Shown: positions 24,360 through 38,029, numbered from the stretch's first letter. The stretch: DNA of 64,000 nt from Plasmodium coatneyi (GCF_001680005.1 NC_033560.1:809501-873500); one strand, 5' to 3'. Translations and numbers: made by a program. The notes: generated by a model not told the origin, from the sequence alone.

Positions 24360-25157
24360 ATGAAAATATTCTTAGAATTCCTCATTTTTATTCTTGCTCC
24401 GTATTTGCGGCCATGTCTTCATTATGTACGACATTAGTTATTACACATTAAGAGTTTTCACAAATTTGCTACGAATAATTATTATTTTTTATTAATAACT
24501 AAGAACTTTGTTCTATTTTTTATTTATTTATTTTTTTTTAGTTTTATTCTAATACTTGTATTCTGCACAAGTTTTGATTATACGATTTTTTTCTTTTCAC
24601 CTTCCCTTCCTCCATGTTAGGTAATTCCATTGGACATACTATACGATAATAGAACCAACCAATTCGACACCTTAGATGTTGTGCGGTTTAGTAGATCATT
24701 AATGAGTGAAGCTGATAAAGGAGAACAGGCACAGAAAAATAAATTCCTTGGTGTTCTGAAAGGAGACCCCTCCGGAAATACTGCGTCGGATGGGAAGTCT
24801 GGAGCGCCAGATTCCAATGTTGAAGTGAAGGAAGCACGACATATAAAAAAGAAGGCGAAAGATGGGACAGTAGGAAATGAACTGAAAATATTCTTTAATG
24901 ATATGAAATGTATTGTAAGGGAAAATAAGATCCTGTTATACCTCACACTGCTTTTCTCAATTCCCTATCCATTAATTCTGTTCTATACGAGCGGGATTAC
25001 ACTTTTAGTAGCGACGGCTTCGTCTGCGGGACCATGGTTGGCTGCTATAATGACCCTCATAGTTTCTGTATTCACAGGATTTGTTTATTTCTGCGCGTTA
25101 TTGAGACTTTACTGTTCAAAAAGGAAGGAAAAAAAAAAAAAAGAAGTGACTCCATGA
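24360..25157 (+). CDS. Two-membrane-span exported-protein-like gene
   Basis: Two exons, about 200 aa: 24360-24425 (22 codons, hydrophobic leader MKIFLEFLIFILAPYL, donor GTACGA) and 24621-25157 after CCATGTTAG; phase 0. The mature part carries RSLMSE at about residues 47-52, where an export motif would sit, but the spacing is RxLxxE rather than canonical RxLxE/Q/D. A polar linker and a basic patch (HIKKKAKDG) follow, then two membrane segments (about 126-147 and 160-183) and a Lys-rich end KRKEKKKKE. The layout matches the gene at 21067, on the other side of the telomere-like array, but sequence similarity is low. Family not recognised. The first exon rests on position, leader character and donor only. 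Confidence 0.62.
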
Positions 25158-25835
25158 AAAAGTACTAAAGAGCACAGAGAACTACCAAGGAGGGGAAACC
25201 ATAAATAAGGAATAACTGAGGAAAATCAGAGAAGAAGCACGGAAGAAGCAGGGGGAAAAACACCAAAATTTTATTCCGCTCAGAAATGTGTATATATATT
25301 ACATTATGACCCCATATGTATATATTCATAGGATCGACCATTGATTTATGATGGTTGTTCCGTATAAGATAAAGGGTATATGGCGGTGCATGTGTATTGT
25401 ATATGTGTATTGTATACGTGTGTGTGTTTGTTTGTTTTGTTTGTTTTGTGTACATTGTATATGTGTATATGGTGTATATGTGTATATGTGTGGATGTATA
25501 TATGTGTGTGTATATGTGTGGGTGTATATGTGTGTGTGTATATGTGTATGTGTTATTCCATTTTTCAAGTATTATTTTAAAGTTGTACTTTTAAAATATT
25601 ATTTTAAATTACAACACTATTCATTCGCTCCCTTTGTATGTTGTCATTTGTGTATATGTTTGTGCATTTTGTATGTGTGTATACTAGAACCCTAAACCTT
25701 CATAATTGAGCATACACACACATATGGAATAGTGGGGCACCCACATCATACTAGTAGAAGGAGGGAGGAAAAAAGGAAGAAAGGGAAGGGGAACTTATTA
25801 CATACGTTACTTATAATTAATGGAAGGTTGGCACA
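25158..25835. other. Spacer with TG/TA dinucleotide tract
   Basis: Contains an irregular GTATATGTGTG tract at about 25383-25555, an isolated ACCCTAAACC word at about 25689, and from about 25755 the left edge of module 2, which matches the first bases of the window. No gene seen. Confidence 0.65.
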
Positions 25836-26161
25836 TTACATTGCATGGTAACCAACATTCCTGCGATCTGGTCTTCTATTATTATTTGTATTTGTTCTTG
25901 TTCTTTTTCTGGGTGGTCGTTCATTATATATGGTAGAATGGTCTGTTTCTTCTATTGACGAGTCTGTTATTGTGGAAGGTGCTGCTGTTAAGGTGTCGTT
26001 CTCTGTTAGCATGTCGTCGTCAAAGTCACGTTTAACAAAACTTCTTTTTTCTCTTCTTCCTCTAAGTTGCTTGCGGAACAAATTAGGTAGGAAATTATAC
26101 TAAAATAAAAAACGGAAAGGGTTAAATACATATATACACATATACAAATACAATACATATG

Positions 26162-26203
<42 letters not shown>

Positions 26204-27468
26204 TATATATATAGTTATATATATATACATATATATATCTATGTATATATGTATGTACATATGTATGTACGTATATATCTCTACATATATATGTCCATAT
26301 ATATATATATGTGTGTATATATGTATGTATACATACTTTTTTTAATAGAGAAAACGAACATACAGAAAAAAAAATATATATATATAGTAATGAATGTGTT
26401 ATTATTATTTATATACTTTTAAGTGTGTAATGTGGTAATTACAATTGTAATTGTAATGGTTGTACTTACTTTATATAAAAAGAAAAGAGCTGCTGGTATT
26501 CCTATTGCAGCTAATGCACCACCAGACACAGCACCAGGGACGATGCTGCTAGCAGCTGCAGCAGAAGGTTCGACCTGAACTTGTGCCTCCTTTTCCATAG
26601 CAACTATACTAGGATCTAGAGTACAAGTCAACTGTGTTATTGGTTTCTCTTCGAGCCCATCCTCCCCCTGCATCTTCTCTTTGTACTTTTTCCATTTGTT
26701 GTTAAATTCGGAACAATAATCTTGATTATCAGTAGTAATGTTGCTCCCACTACACTCTGCACGTACATTCTCCCATGCTTCGGAAGTTGCTGTAAGGTAC
26801 GTGTGATAGGTCTTATCGCACTTGGGCCCCTGTTGTTCTATTTGTTCCTTCATACCCCCATAGTTAAAGTAATATTCATATGTAAGTTTTCTCTGCTTGA
26901 AAATATCCAAGCTAATATTACGATATTTCATGTCACATTTTTTTCCAAACTCCCCTTCATCCCATTTCTTATAGATTTTGTCCATAAGTTGCCAAAATGC
27001 GGTTTGATCTATACCTTTCCATAGTTTCTCCACTAACCAGTAATAAAAGAAGTAACATGGCTTATCCACATCTGTAGCAGTTGACGCTAATACATATGCA
27101 GTACATTGTGCATTAGCAATCTCTTGCTCATACTGCAACATTTCCCTATGCCCCTCCAATGCAGCCTTCAAACTGTCGGTGGCAGTATCATTACAAGTAG
27201 GATAACCGCCTTTTTTGAATTTACTATAGTAAAATAGGTTCGACGGTAAGTTGTTCAATTGTTCCTGCTATAAACATAATGGATAGAAAGTTAAATACAC
27301 ACCACTATGTATTCTTACATTCGCACCATGTTGTATATACCATATATACACTACATATATATATTTATATATGTATGTATATATATGTATTTATATAATA
27401 TATATATGTATGTGTATGTATAAATAATATTATGGAGCACATCTAACCCCTAATACTCCTTCTGCCAT
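25836..27468 (-). CDS. KIR variant surface antigen (module 2, KIR-1')
   Basis: Copy of the KIR at 72-1597, about 360 aa. Exons 27468-27448 (MAEGVLG, donor GTTAGA), 27267-26470 (266 codons) and 26099-25836 (88 codons with stop); phase 0 throughout. Exon 2 opens QEQLNNLPSNLFYYSKF and has PCYFFYYWLVEKLWKG and YEYYFNYGGMKEQIEQ. It ends with LTCTLDPS, the Ala/Ser/Gly linker and a membrane segment to FFLYK. The tail exon differs from copy 1 at very few positions, and so do the flanks. The N-terminal two thirds of the ectodomain is only distantly similar to copy 1. The TA-rich intron (26100-26469) is longer than in copy 1 because of extra TATA runs. Confidence 0.86.
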
Positions 27469-29061
27469 GGCTGTCATTGTTTGTTATTGTTTAGTTGCGT
27501 GTGTTGTTCCATCAACCCTTTTCTTCTTCTTCTCTTATATAATCTACTTTTTTAAAGAAGGAATATGTGTTGTTGTTCACGAAATGGAATGTGTTGTTCA
27601 TATATAAATACAGAGTATGAATGCACATCTATATGTGACACAATTTTTTTGTGCTTTTTTCTTCTGTAAGTATGAATGTGTGAATACGAAACATTTTAAC
27701 TCCTTCTTTTAGCCTAATAAGTATATATTATTCAATCTTTTTTTTTACATAATAATAACATACCCTATATGCACATTTTTAACAAAATCTTGCCGTGCCG
27801 TATATAATTTAAAGCATAAAAAATGTAGGAAAAAAAGTGTGCTCTGTAAATAAGAAAATAAGGAAACGAGGAATAAGAAAGAATAAGGAATAACGGAATA
27901 AGGAAAAATTAAATTATTCCCACATATATTCGTCATGAATGATATTATTTGGATTGTGTAGGAATTACTCCTTGCAACATTATTACTGTGTGTTTACCTA
28001 TGCACTCCGCATTCATAAGCTCCATCTTCCCTCTCCTGGAGGAACGGAATTTTAGCATGTATTATTCCTTTGCGTTTTATTCTTAAAGGTGAAAAATTAT
28101 TAAAAAAATATTTGTTAACGTGCACACATATATATATAGTGCACAGTTCATGTATACACAGAGTACTTTCCTTCTTAGTGTAAAAAAAAATATTGCTTAC
28201 TATGTAATAAATGAAAAGCATATACATATTTATAAAATTAATGATAGGAGGAAATAATATGGTGCGAGAAATTACATTAATTGTAAAGGTAAAAAGGAAG
28301 TGTACGCATCTGCTTAATAGTAACATTTTTGTGATGCATCCTTCCTTCTCCTGTTTATAATTGCTCACGAATAATAATAATTTTTTATTCCCTCCCCTTC
28401 TTTCCAGTGTACAAATTACATTTTCTACATATATGAATGTTACCTTTATTATTTTTTTTTCTCTTTTTTCCTTGAAATATAAAAACACTTTTTCAAAGGA
28501 GGTAAACACTTTCCTTTTTTTTTTCTTCTTTCGCACCCCCTTCGTTGAAAGTACTCTTCCCTTTCATGCAGAGAGTTATTCAAAAACATACACAAATGGA
28601 AGAAGGTAGTAAGAAGTAAAAAAGTAATGAAATATGTGGAAAAGCGAAAAAAGAGAAAAAAAAAAAAAAAGGAACAAACGAAAAAAAAAAATAAGGCGAA
28701 ATAGTGCAAAATAGAAAAGGAAAAATATATCCTTCCATTCCCATACACACTCTATGAATTCTGTGTGAACTGTGCAGACTTTGTGTGCATGATGGTCACT
28801 TATAATTATTGTTCCCCTGGTGTAGAGCATCACGTTCATTTAATGTGTTGTTCTATACAGTCAATGATGTGATGTTTTACATGGCATGATAACGTATGTT
28901 GTTCTTTTTTCGTTGATGTTGTTGTTGTTGTTGTTGTTGTTCTTGTTCTTGTTTTGTTTGTTATTGTTTGTCACACTTAGTGGAGGGAGTTTTTGGCACT
29001 CACTTAGTGAAGGGAGTGTGCTTGTGTCACACTTAGTGTGGAGGAAGGGGAAGGGAACATA
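27469..29061. other. KIR-KIR intergenic spacer, module 2
   Basis: Nearly identical to 1598-3595 apart from the contracted GTT run at 28918-28942 and small indels. No exon supported; the open frames on either strand are disrupted or shifted between the two copies. Confidence 0.7.
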
Positions 29062-31132
29062 TTACATACGTTGATAACGTATATTTCGTGACTGCTGTTT
29101 CCTTTGTGTACTATTATTTGTTCTTCCCGTTCTTCTGGTAGATGGTGATGTTGGTAGCCTACCACCATCATATATGGTAGATTCATCTTCTGTTGTTGAT
29201 AACGAATCTGCTATTGTGGTGGAAGCTACTGTCGAAAAGTCGGTCGAGTCGTCTGAGAATGCGTTTAAGTCTTGCCTAACAGATCTCCTTCCCCTTCTGC
29301 TGCTCCTTCCACCGGAGGAAAGGGTGTTACTTATCCCATCGAATAGTGAAGTGTACTACGAAGAAGAAAAAGGGAAGGTGAAAGGAAGGTTGGAAATATG
29401 CATTATATATACATGTATGTACACACATCTATATATATATATATACATATATATGTACATATGTATATGTATATATGTGTATATATATGTATAGTTATAT
29501 ATATGTGTATATGTACACACTACACTATGGTAATATACTATGCCCTAAAATTATAATTGTATACCTTATATAATAACAAAGCAGCTGCTGGTAATCCAAT
29601 CGCAGCAAATGTACCAGATATGGCACCTGCGACGGCGTTGCTTGGACAATCTTGTGTATGTTTTAAAGAACACTTTAATTTAAATAATTCTTCATAAGTA
29701 CGTTCCGTAGCCATGTTCTTAAATTCTGTACACCATTGTTTATTATTACTGTTATCCCTACATTCCATATTCATATAATCATAGGCTGAAAGGACTTCAT
29801 TCAGGTAAGTAGCATATTTTTCAGCACAGTTAGATCCAATAGTTTTGGGATCATCTGCGCATGCCTTTATAGTGGTATAATCATGATAATAGTCGAATAT
29901 TGTTTTCATTTTGGTGAAAATGTCCAAGTTGATGTTGTCATTCCCATCATATAAAATATTGCATGGGTGATTAATTCCTTCTCCTTTCAATTTCCCCAAT
30001 TCGTCGTAGACGCTTTTCATAGCAGTAGAAAATTGGTCCTTCTTGTTAGAAGTAAAAAAGAGCGTATGCCCTATCCAGTAGTATAGGAATTTACAGCGAT
30101 CCTCCTCCTTAGGCACAATGTCCGCTTTCATTGTAGGTGCATAGCAATAAGCTTGCACAACTCGATCCTCATACTCCATGGACATCACGTACTTCTTTAC
30201 TATGGTCTTAAGCTCTTTACTCACTTCTCCTGCATCAGTTCCACCTGCACCATTACACTTATCATTGGCCTGATTGAGTTCACAATATACTTTTTCCGAG
30301 GGTAGCTTTTCCTCCTCTTGGCAATTCTCCTATAAAGTGTAAAGAAAAGGGGGGAGGGCACTTATATATATGTCCTTACCTGCTCGACGTGCTAAAGATG
30401 AAGGAATTCATAGAGAATACGTAATTATTTACTCCGAATGAAGGAAATAACCTGCACTGCTGCTGCCCTTTCCCGTACTGCGGACAATATTTCAGGTTTC
30501 CGTGGCTCCACTATTCCATAAATTAGGGAGTACAGTTCCTTTGGACTTTTTCCCCTATACCCCTTCCTAATTTCAACACATTCTCCTTCATTCTGCGCTG
30601 TGCCGCTACATAGGAGTTCTACACTTTCATATTTATCGGCAATTTCATACAAATACTTCTTATACTTCTTACAATTAACCTTAGTTGAATCTTCGTCCTC
30701 ATCTTCCTCTTCCTCTTCTTCTTCAACAACTTCTTCTTCTACGGCCTGCAAGGTCCTCATTCCCAGGTTCTTCATTTTGGCGAATAACTTTGCTCCCTTA
30801 GTGAACTCCTCTATTTTGCATTCATGCATACTAAAGTATTTTCCTAATACTTCGCGTAATTCGGTTATAATACGCCCCAAATCATCTTCTTCTTGGATTT
30901 TTTCATATATTATGGTTCCTGCTAAGTAATATAGGAGATCGCAGCGTCCCTGCTGATCCAGTTCCGAACCCTGCATTTCGGATACACAGCACCAGGCCTG
31001 TGAAATATCATCCACAAAACTATCATCCTGATGTGTCTGAGGTAACTTTTCCTCCAGAAGATGCCTATAACTTTCAAATGCATTCTGCGGCCTACCGCAA
31101 CAGAGTCCCTTACCCTTACATTCTTTCGCCAT
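29062..31132 (-). CDS. Two-domain KIR variant antigen (module 2, KIR-2')
   Basis: Copy of the gene at 3596-5589, about 579 aa. Exons 31132-30452 (227 codons, start MAKECKGKG), 30329-29565 (255 codons) and 29355-29062 (98 codons with stop), all phase 0. Domain 1 has AWCCVSEMQGSELD and CDLLYYLAGTIIYEKI plus a long run of Glu/Asp (about residues 134-150) that copy 1 lacks. Its exon ends at CAG|GTTATT. Domain 2 opens ENCQEEEKLPSEKVYCEL after TTTATAG, has CKFLYYWIGHTLFF and FDYYHDYTTIKAC, and a membrane segment ending LLLYK at GTATAC. The tail exon (YTSLFDGISNTL...) is Ser/Thr-rich with a basic end. The same phase and similar donors in both copies, with the linker CSLKHTxDCPSNAVA shared, support a single two-domain gene. 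Confidence 0.76.
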
Positions 31133-32733
31133 ATTTCCTGAAATTAATAATTTATCCCCAATTGAATCTTACAGGTTTACTCCGGTGAATGCACATATAT
31201 GCATTCCTACTTTTACAGTGGTGTAAGGTGGAATGCTATATGTGCGCACAGTATATATATGTATTTATTCACTCGGAGTTATAATCTTTACTAATCCTTT
31301 TATTATTATTACCCTTTATTCTTGCTGCATATGTAATGAAGTTCATGGATGAATTTATTATTTGTTCATACAGATTAAGCACTGCTGTATTTTGTCCCTT
31401 ACATCGTTATAAACGGATAAATACAAATATCTATTCTTACAATAATATACACATTTGCCAACCTTTTAAAGTGATGACAGAAGATTGTGTATATGTACCA
31501 GAATCATTATATGCACATATATAATTAAGGTAAAAGATAGGAGCGAACGAAACAGAAAAAATAGAGAAATAATAATAATGAAGGAAGGAGGGAGGAAGTA
31601 AACAAACTCCTTTTGTTCACTTTATATCTATGTATTATATATCTTTGTGTACGTTGTGCATTGTATATGTTCGTTTGGAAATATGACATTATTATTATTA
31701 TTATTATCATTATTTACATATTTCTTCTTTTATTATGTGCATATGAGAATAATTTCTTTACTGACAGATATTTGAGCATGCACTATTTATTTTATATTCC
31801 CCTTCCACCCTCCTATCAAAATAAAAATTTTTTTTAATCATAATAAATGTGTATGTGTATGCGTCACAAATTTTAACAAATTTAATAGTTGTTGTCCTAC
31901 ATGGTGGTCATATTGCCAAATGCAAAGAACGAAGATAATTATGAAATATTTTAGAGGTGCCATTTTGCTTTTTTTGTTCTTCTTTTTACTTTTTTTGTTT
32001 GCTGTTTTTTGAATGTAAAAAAAAAGGTGTTTAAAATGAAAAATTTTTTTAAATGAAATATTTCCTTTTCTTTTATGTACATTAAATAGATTCTATGGAT
32101 TGTGTATGATGATTATTATTATCCTCTTTGTGTTGAACATAGAGAATGTGTTAAATTCAATCAATCATTGTGTTGTACGGCTTCGCGATGTATACTGCTT
32201 TTTCATTGTTTTCATTGTAGGTGTGTGTAAATTGTAACTTTTATTTTAAGTTCAAAATTTGGAATGTACATAATAATAATACAACTATGGATGTAATAAT
32301 TTAAAGTAATTAGAAAAATAGTTCATTTTATGATTACATATTTTATACTGCTCTAAAATTTATGTTAAAAGTGGTTAGTATTCCTAATGAACTAATACAG
32401 GTTCTTTAATTAGGTCACTACACCCTCCTCCATTTAACGGTGTAGTAGGTGCAAAATGTTCATATTTAAACATCAGAACTATGTATTTATGCTCAAAAAT
32501 TTTTTTCTTGTGTTGTTGTTCCTTAGGTTTAGGGTTCAGATACAACAGTTGTGAATATAAAACAGTTAGCAAAAAAAAAAAAAAAAAATAGGGTCGGATT
32601 TTTTGCACGTTGTTGGAATGTTGTTAGGGTGTGGAATTTTTTTTTTCTTTTATTTTTTCTTTTTTTTTTTCCTTCCTTCTTCCTTAATATAAAGAGAGAG
32701 GCAGAGAGCAGGAACTGAGGAAGGACAAGGAAC
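31133..32733. other. KIR-KIR intergenic spacer, module 2
   Basis: From about 31300 on it is nearly identical to 5870-7294. It includes the 23-codon hydrophobic plus-strand frame at 31941-32012 (MKYFRGAILLF) already noted in module 1. No other coding signal. Confidence 0.65.
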
Positions 32734-34116
32734 TTATCTATTGTATGGGATAGAATAAACTGTGGTGGAATCTGTTCCATGTATTGTTGAGCTTGCTGCT
32801 GTGGAGCCAAATGTTGAACTTCCTATTGTTGAATCGTCCTCTAACTCATTAAATTCTCTTCTAAGGGACATCCCTCCTCTTTTGTTGCTGCTTCCTCCAA
32901 AGGAGTTACGTATGTTAGAAAATAGTGAGGTATACTAACAGTAAAGGGGGGGAGCGTGGAAATGTGTATGATATATATACATATATATACTTTATATATG
33001 TATGTATATATATATATACATATGTATATTTTTTATTCGTAGGGGGAATAATTGTTGTAATTGTTGTAATTACTTACTTTGTAGAGGAAGAAAATGACAG
33101 CTGCTGGTAATCCAATACCAATCGTGGCAATTGTGGAGGAAATGATGGCTGGAAGGGCGACACCACCACCACCCTGTTGTGGTGATGATGCAGCAATTGC
33201 TGAATGTTGTGAAAGTTCTGAAGAAAGTGCTGAAGACAACTGTTCCAAACAACTACTTGTGTCCATTTCGTCCTCTGTGTCTGGTGGAGGGTCCCCTCCA
33301 GACTCTGCTTTAGACTTCAAGTCTTCCGGTTTTGGGATGTTTTTATCACCACTTTGTTGGATCTTTTTCCTAAATTTTTTACAGAAGTCATCATTATTAT
33401 TTGATTCTCCCGTTCCACAATTTGCACTCACCATGCTATAAGCGCTTGCAGCGGCTGTTAGATAGCTGTCATATTTCCCTTTACACGTGGAGTCACCATT
33501 TTGCTCTAGTTTTTTCCATATGGTTCGATAGTCATAATAATAGTAAAAAATGATTTTTCTTTGCTTGAGGAAAGTTGTGTCATTAGTATTGTCTATAGTT
33601 TGGTCACCACATTGGTCCTGGAAGCCTTCCAACTTATTGAGGATTTCTTTCACAGTGTTCCCTAATGAGGACCATGTGCTCAAATTTTCAGATAGTAAAT
33701 CCCCTAACCAATAATAAAAGAAATCACATATCTTTTCTGTACAAGGTTCCTCCTTCTCTGTATTAACTTTAGATAAGAGGCACCATACTTCTGTAATTTT
33801 TTTTGCACACTCCTCCTTATCACAAGATGCAGCACTCTTTAATTTACCATTTAAAATATCCTTTATTCCTGATATCCGTGTGCTGCTATTCTCACATTTA
33901 TGTTGGTCATTGTTCTCGAAATGATGGTACACTTTTCTGGAGGGTAAGTTTTCTACACTACACTCATCCTACAAATGTGGAATTGGACAGAAGGGGAATA
34001 TAAATGTATGTATGTGTATTTCTTTTATTTATTACATTGTGCATAGAGAATATTTTATATACATGATACATTTGTTCACTTTAAACAAAGAATTAAGGGG
34101 TTATTACTTTTGTCAT
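32734..34116 (-). CDS. KIR variant surface antigen (module 2, KIR-3')
   Basis: Copy of the gene at 7295-8678, about 366 aa. Exon 1 is 34116-34108 (only ATGACAAAA before a GTAATA donor; tentative), exon 2 is 33968-33078 (297 codons) and exon 3 is 32934-32734 (67 codons with TAA); all phase 0. Exon 2 opens DECSVENLPSRKVYHHF and has ICDFFYYWLGDLLSENL and FYYYYDYRTIWKKL. Near its end come Ser/Gln/Gly-rich stretches and IGIGLPAAVIFFLYK at GTAAGT. The tail exon (YTSLFSNIRNSFGG) is almost the same as in copy 1. The ectodomain middle differs strongly from copy 1 although the spacers on both sides are nearly identical. It is the KIR nearest to SICAvar-2 and is transcribed away from it. Confidence 0.84.
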
Positions 34117-35713
34117 TGTTCGGCTCGTTGCTCATATATGTACATTGCTTCTTTGTATATATGTGGAATGTTAATTTATGTGTTAAAAATCGTCCTCGCT
34201 CTATTTATATATTTATGCAGAGTGGATATGTGTGCGAATTTTGCAAATTTAAGGATGGTTATAGAAGAATAAATATCGAATTTTTTACTTATTTATTTAT
34301 ACCTTTCCTTTCCATTCCTTCCTCTATGTAATTGTTACATTGTTATATTATTATACTCCTCATTATTGTATTATGTACTCTATATGGGACTGTTCGTAAT
34401 TGTTCAAAGTAGTTCATTATTATTATTTGCTTTATGTAGTTATTATTTATGTGAAGCTGTATTTTCATTTTTCAACATGGGTTTTATCGTGTATTATTAA
34501 TTTAAAGCTTTATTGTTATGTTTTAAAAGGAGTTCATGAAAATTTATTAATGTGTATAGTGTAGTCCGTATGCACAGAGCATCCCTTACACTCTTCCCTT
34601 CTATATATGTGTATATTTTTCTTAGTATTCATTGACATAGCTCAGTTTATTGGATAAATGAAGCTACACATAAAACACATGAATGAAGGGAGGGAACTGT
34701 ACAGAATTATATATATGGAATATATATTTGTACACATCCTTCCCATAATAGTAATGCCTTGCAAAACGAACCCCCATTCTTTTCTCTTTATAATAATGTA
34801 ACAATGATAAATTTTCTTATTCCTTTCCCCTTCTTCTTTTCTAAAAAAAGTTTTGAGTTGGCTATTTATTTTTGTTAGGTTAGATATATTTTTCTAGTCT
34901 TCTCCGCTATTTCCACTTCCATATGCATATTCCTATATTCATTTTACACCTATATATATTAGCCCCATACGTTTCCTCGCTCTCTTTTTGAGCATTATTT
35001 TATTCAGGTAAAAAATGAATACGTGCACGTTCCATATACATCAGCCCAGAGCAATTTTATCCTTATTTATTCTTATATGACTACTTCCCACGGCGTTCCT
35101 AATTCTTGAAGAAATATATACACCGTCGTAAGGGAGGATTTATCCACAGTCTAACACGGATAATATGAAACTAAATTCATGGGGAGGGGCACTAAAAATA
35201 AGGTTAAGTGAGCTGAATAATTCTGTCTGTTCGTGAAATTAATATACGTGTAATATGCACATTAAGGTAGTAATGCGACAGTATTCTATTTTCGTTCTTT
35301 AATATAGTATATAATGTTATGGAACAAATGAGAAAGTGCAAAATATGACCGTATACATGTAACAATACTCTTTTTCCCCTATATGCGTTCAGAACTATAA
35401 CATTTGAACAAATAAACTATCCTTTATATGTATATTCGTCTGCAATGTAAACAATGAGTTTACTCTGTTCGTATAATACAGGTATACCATGAAGTATATA
35501 TTTCCAGCATAACAACCTTCCTTCCCGCAAAATAGTCCAACCACCATAACACGCATTACCATTCCTACATTATTCTTTGTTAACGATACTTTACTTTTTT
35601 TTTTTTTTTGATCTGCTATAGGCAATGTGTTCAAGCTTTAAAATGGTCAGGTATATTTCTTTTTCCTCCGTTACTGTAGTAATAGACGAATATTTCTGCC
35701 ATAGCATTCATCA

Positions 35714-35823
35714 CCCCCCCCCCCCCCCCCCCCCCCCCATATGGAACGGACACATGGTGGAACGGACACATGGTGGAACGGACACATGGTGGAACGGACA
35801 CATGGTGGAACGGACACATGGTG
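35714..35823. repeat. C25 run followed by 16-bp tandem repeat
   Basis: A run of 25 C (35714-35738) is followed by five perfect or near-perfect units of AACGGACACATGGTGG (35745-35823). Neither occurs in module 1. The pair lies about 90 bases beyond the point where the modules stop aligning. Confidence 0.95.
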
Positions 35824-36259
35824 CATCTGCCAAACTGACCTTAAAAGCATGGAAACAGTCTAATAAAGTGTATACACACAGTGTGAAGTGTGTATATACA
35901 CAGCTACTACAACTGCTCTGTATACAGCTGCAGCTACTGCTGCTGTTCTATATACACACTTTACTGTATACACTTCGCAATGTGTGCATAAGGAACAACT
36001 GTATTTTTTTTATTATTACAACATCGTCTTCCATAAGTAAATGTATAGTATGCGCCGTTCTGGCCCCATGAGGGGGGAGCGCCTACTTTGTCCAAAAAAA
36101 ATGTTTTTCCAATGGTAAGTAGAATATTGTAGACTGTTAGTTCTAACGGTTTTTTGTTATAGTAAATTTCCTTCCTCCCCCAAGGGAGGAACAACCTTCC
36201 TTAGAAGGACGAAGGAAAGGGAACAACACCTTCCTGAGGGAAATGAAGTTGCTTCCTAA

Positions 36260-36690
36260 GAGAAGGAAGATTGTTGGGTAGTAGTTGGGTTGTTAGGGGT
36301 GGTGGATGGAAAGGCTGTTACGGTGGTAAACGGAAGGAAGGTTGTTAGGATGGTGGTAGGTGGCTCGAAGGAAGGCTTTTAGGGGTGGTAGATGGTTAGA
36401 ATTAGTGGTAGGTTGAAGTAAGGTTCTTAGGTGGAAGGAAGGTTTGTTAGATGGTTTGTTAGGGGTGGTAGGTTGAAGTAAGGTTGTTAGGTGGTAGGGT
36501 GGTAGGTGGGTTGTTAGGTGGTAGGTGGGTTGTTAGGTGGTAGATGGGTCGAAGGAAGGTTGTGTTAGGGGTGGAAAGGAGGTAGTCTAAGGAAGGAAGG
36601 GAGGATCTATGGAGGAAGGTCTAAGGAGGATTTATGGAAGGAAAGGGTCTAAGGAGGAAAGGGGGGTCTAAGCAGGGAAGGAATGGAAGG
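36260..36690 (+). repeat. GTTAGG/GGTAGGTGG/GGAAGG minisatellite
   Basis: G-rich degenerate repeats built from GTTGTTAGG, GGTGGTAGGTGG and AAGGAAGG words. The same words occur in the SICAvar introns at 14600-14665 and 40335-40610, at 46680-47340, and on the opposite strand at 54470-55100. Confidence 0.8.
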
Positions 36691-36960
36691 GGAGAAACAC
36701 TTCCCTTCCCTCTTTGAGGGGACAATTTCTACAGGAAGCAATTGTTCTCTCCTTTAATAGGAATAAATTCCTCAGGGGCGGTTTCTATTGGAAATAATTA
36801 TTTCCATAAAGAAGGGATTAAATTCCTCCACGGGTAAGAATAATTTATGGGCGGAGAGTGTACTATGTAAGATACAGGACCTATAATGTGCACTTGTGCA
36901 CATATACAAAATACCAATACCGTACAAGTTCCCTACATTCCCCTTCCTATTTAAAAATAT

Positions 36961-37022
36961 AGAACAAAATATGGAACAAAATGTGGAACACTCCGATTGG
37001 TATGATGACAATTATGCGCGTG
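36961..37022 (+). promoter_or_regulatory. Conserved SICAvar upstream box (copy 2)
   Basis: AATATGGAACAAAATGTGG, ACACTCCGATTGG, ATGATGA and ATTATGCGCG in the same order as at 11041 and 55582; 1.1 kb before the SICAvar-2 ATG. Confidence 0.5.
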
Positions 37023-38014
37023 CAAATTTTCGCCGTACGATGTTATTTTAGCAACTTTATTGTAAGTGAATTCAGTTATTCACAAATCTTCCCTTTAAGA
37101 AATTTTTCCTGTGAGAACAATTTCTCCTTCCTATGCCCCAATTTATTAATAATTCATACGTGCTATAATTATTTCTTTTGAGACCATTCCTTCTTAAATT
37201 ATGCATAAAGGAAGAAGTTGCATAGAATGAGGAGAGAATAGGAAATGACGCTAAAAATAACTTATGTCGAAGGAATGAGTTGCATACAACATATATAGGT
37301 AAACATTAGGAAAAGGTAAAATGAAATGTTCCATGTTTTTCCTTTCTTTTTTTTGATTGGCATTTTATTTCATATTCATTCGGAAAAAAAAAAAAAAAAG
37401 AATGCAAAATTTAGGGATATATATACACGGGAGGAAAGAGTATTTCTAACGGTACGTTAATTCAGTTGAGCAAAAAAAATTCTTCCTCATTGCACTTGCA
37501 TTTTCATTATTGCAGGTGAAATTCTCCTACAGAGAGTATGTTCCGCACTTCTGTATGCACCCTTTGTTTTTTCATCGCAATTTATTTATTCGGACTGTGT
37601 TGATAAGAACTTTCTTTTCCTTAGAAAAACTGCATAATTAATAAATTCCATGGTAAGTGAAATATTTCTTTTTTCCTCGTGACAAAAATTTGTTCTTAAG
37701 AATTTTTTTTTTTTTCTTCAGTGAACAACTTTACACTAATTTTGTGAGAGGGCAAAATGCATTATAAAGGAACACTGCCTCCCACGGCGGAAAAAAAAAG
37801 CATTGTGTTAAGCGCCTAAGTGTAAAATTGTAAAAAATGAAAAAAAGAACAATGTGACGAAAGGAATATATATGTAAAATTTGTACAATGAAGTTTTGTA
37901 GAAATGGATAAGAAAAGGAAAAGAAAAAAAAATAAAAAGAATTTAACACTTCTGGGAAAGAATAAATCATAAAATGATAATATGCATGTAGAAGTAAGAA
38001 GGGAAGGAAGAAAA

Positions 38015-38029
38015 TGTACGTTGTACACA
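38015..38029 (+). promoter_or_regulatory. GTACGTNGTACAC palindromic box (copy 2)
   Basis: TGTACGTTGTACACA, about 86 bases before the SICAvar-2 ATG, in the position of the boxes before SICAvar-1 and SICAvar-3. Confidence 0.4.

Noticed and set aside
35631..36071. Frames crossing the poly-C and 16-bp repeat
   Set aside because: Low-complexity translations without paralogue support in module 1.
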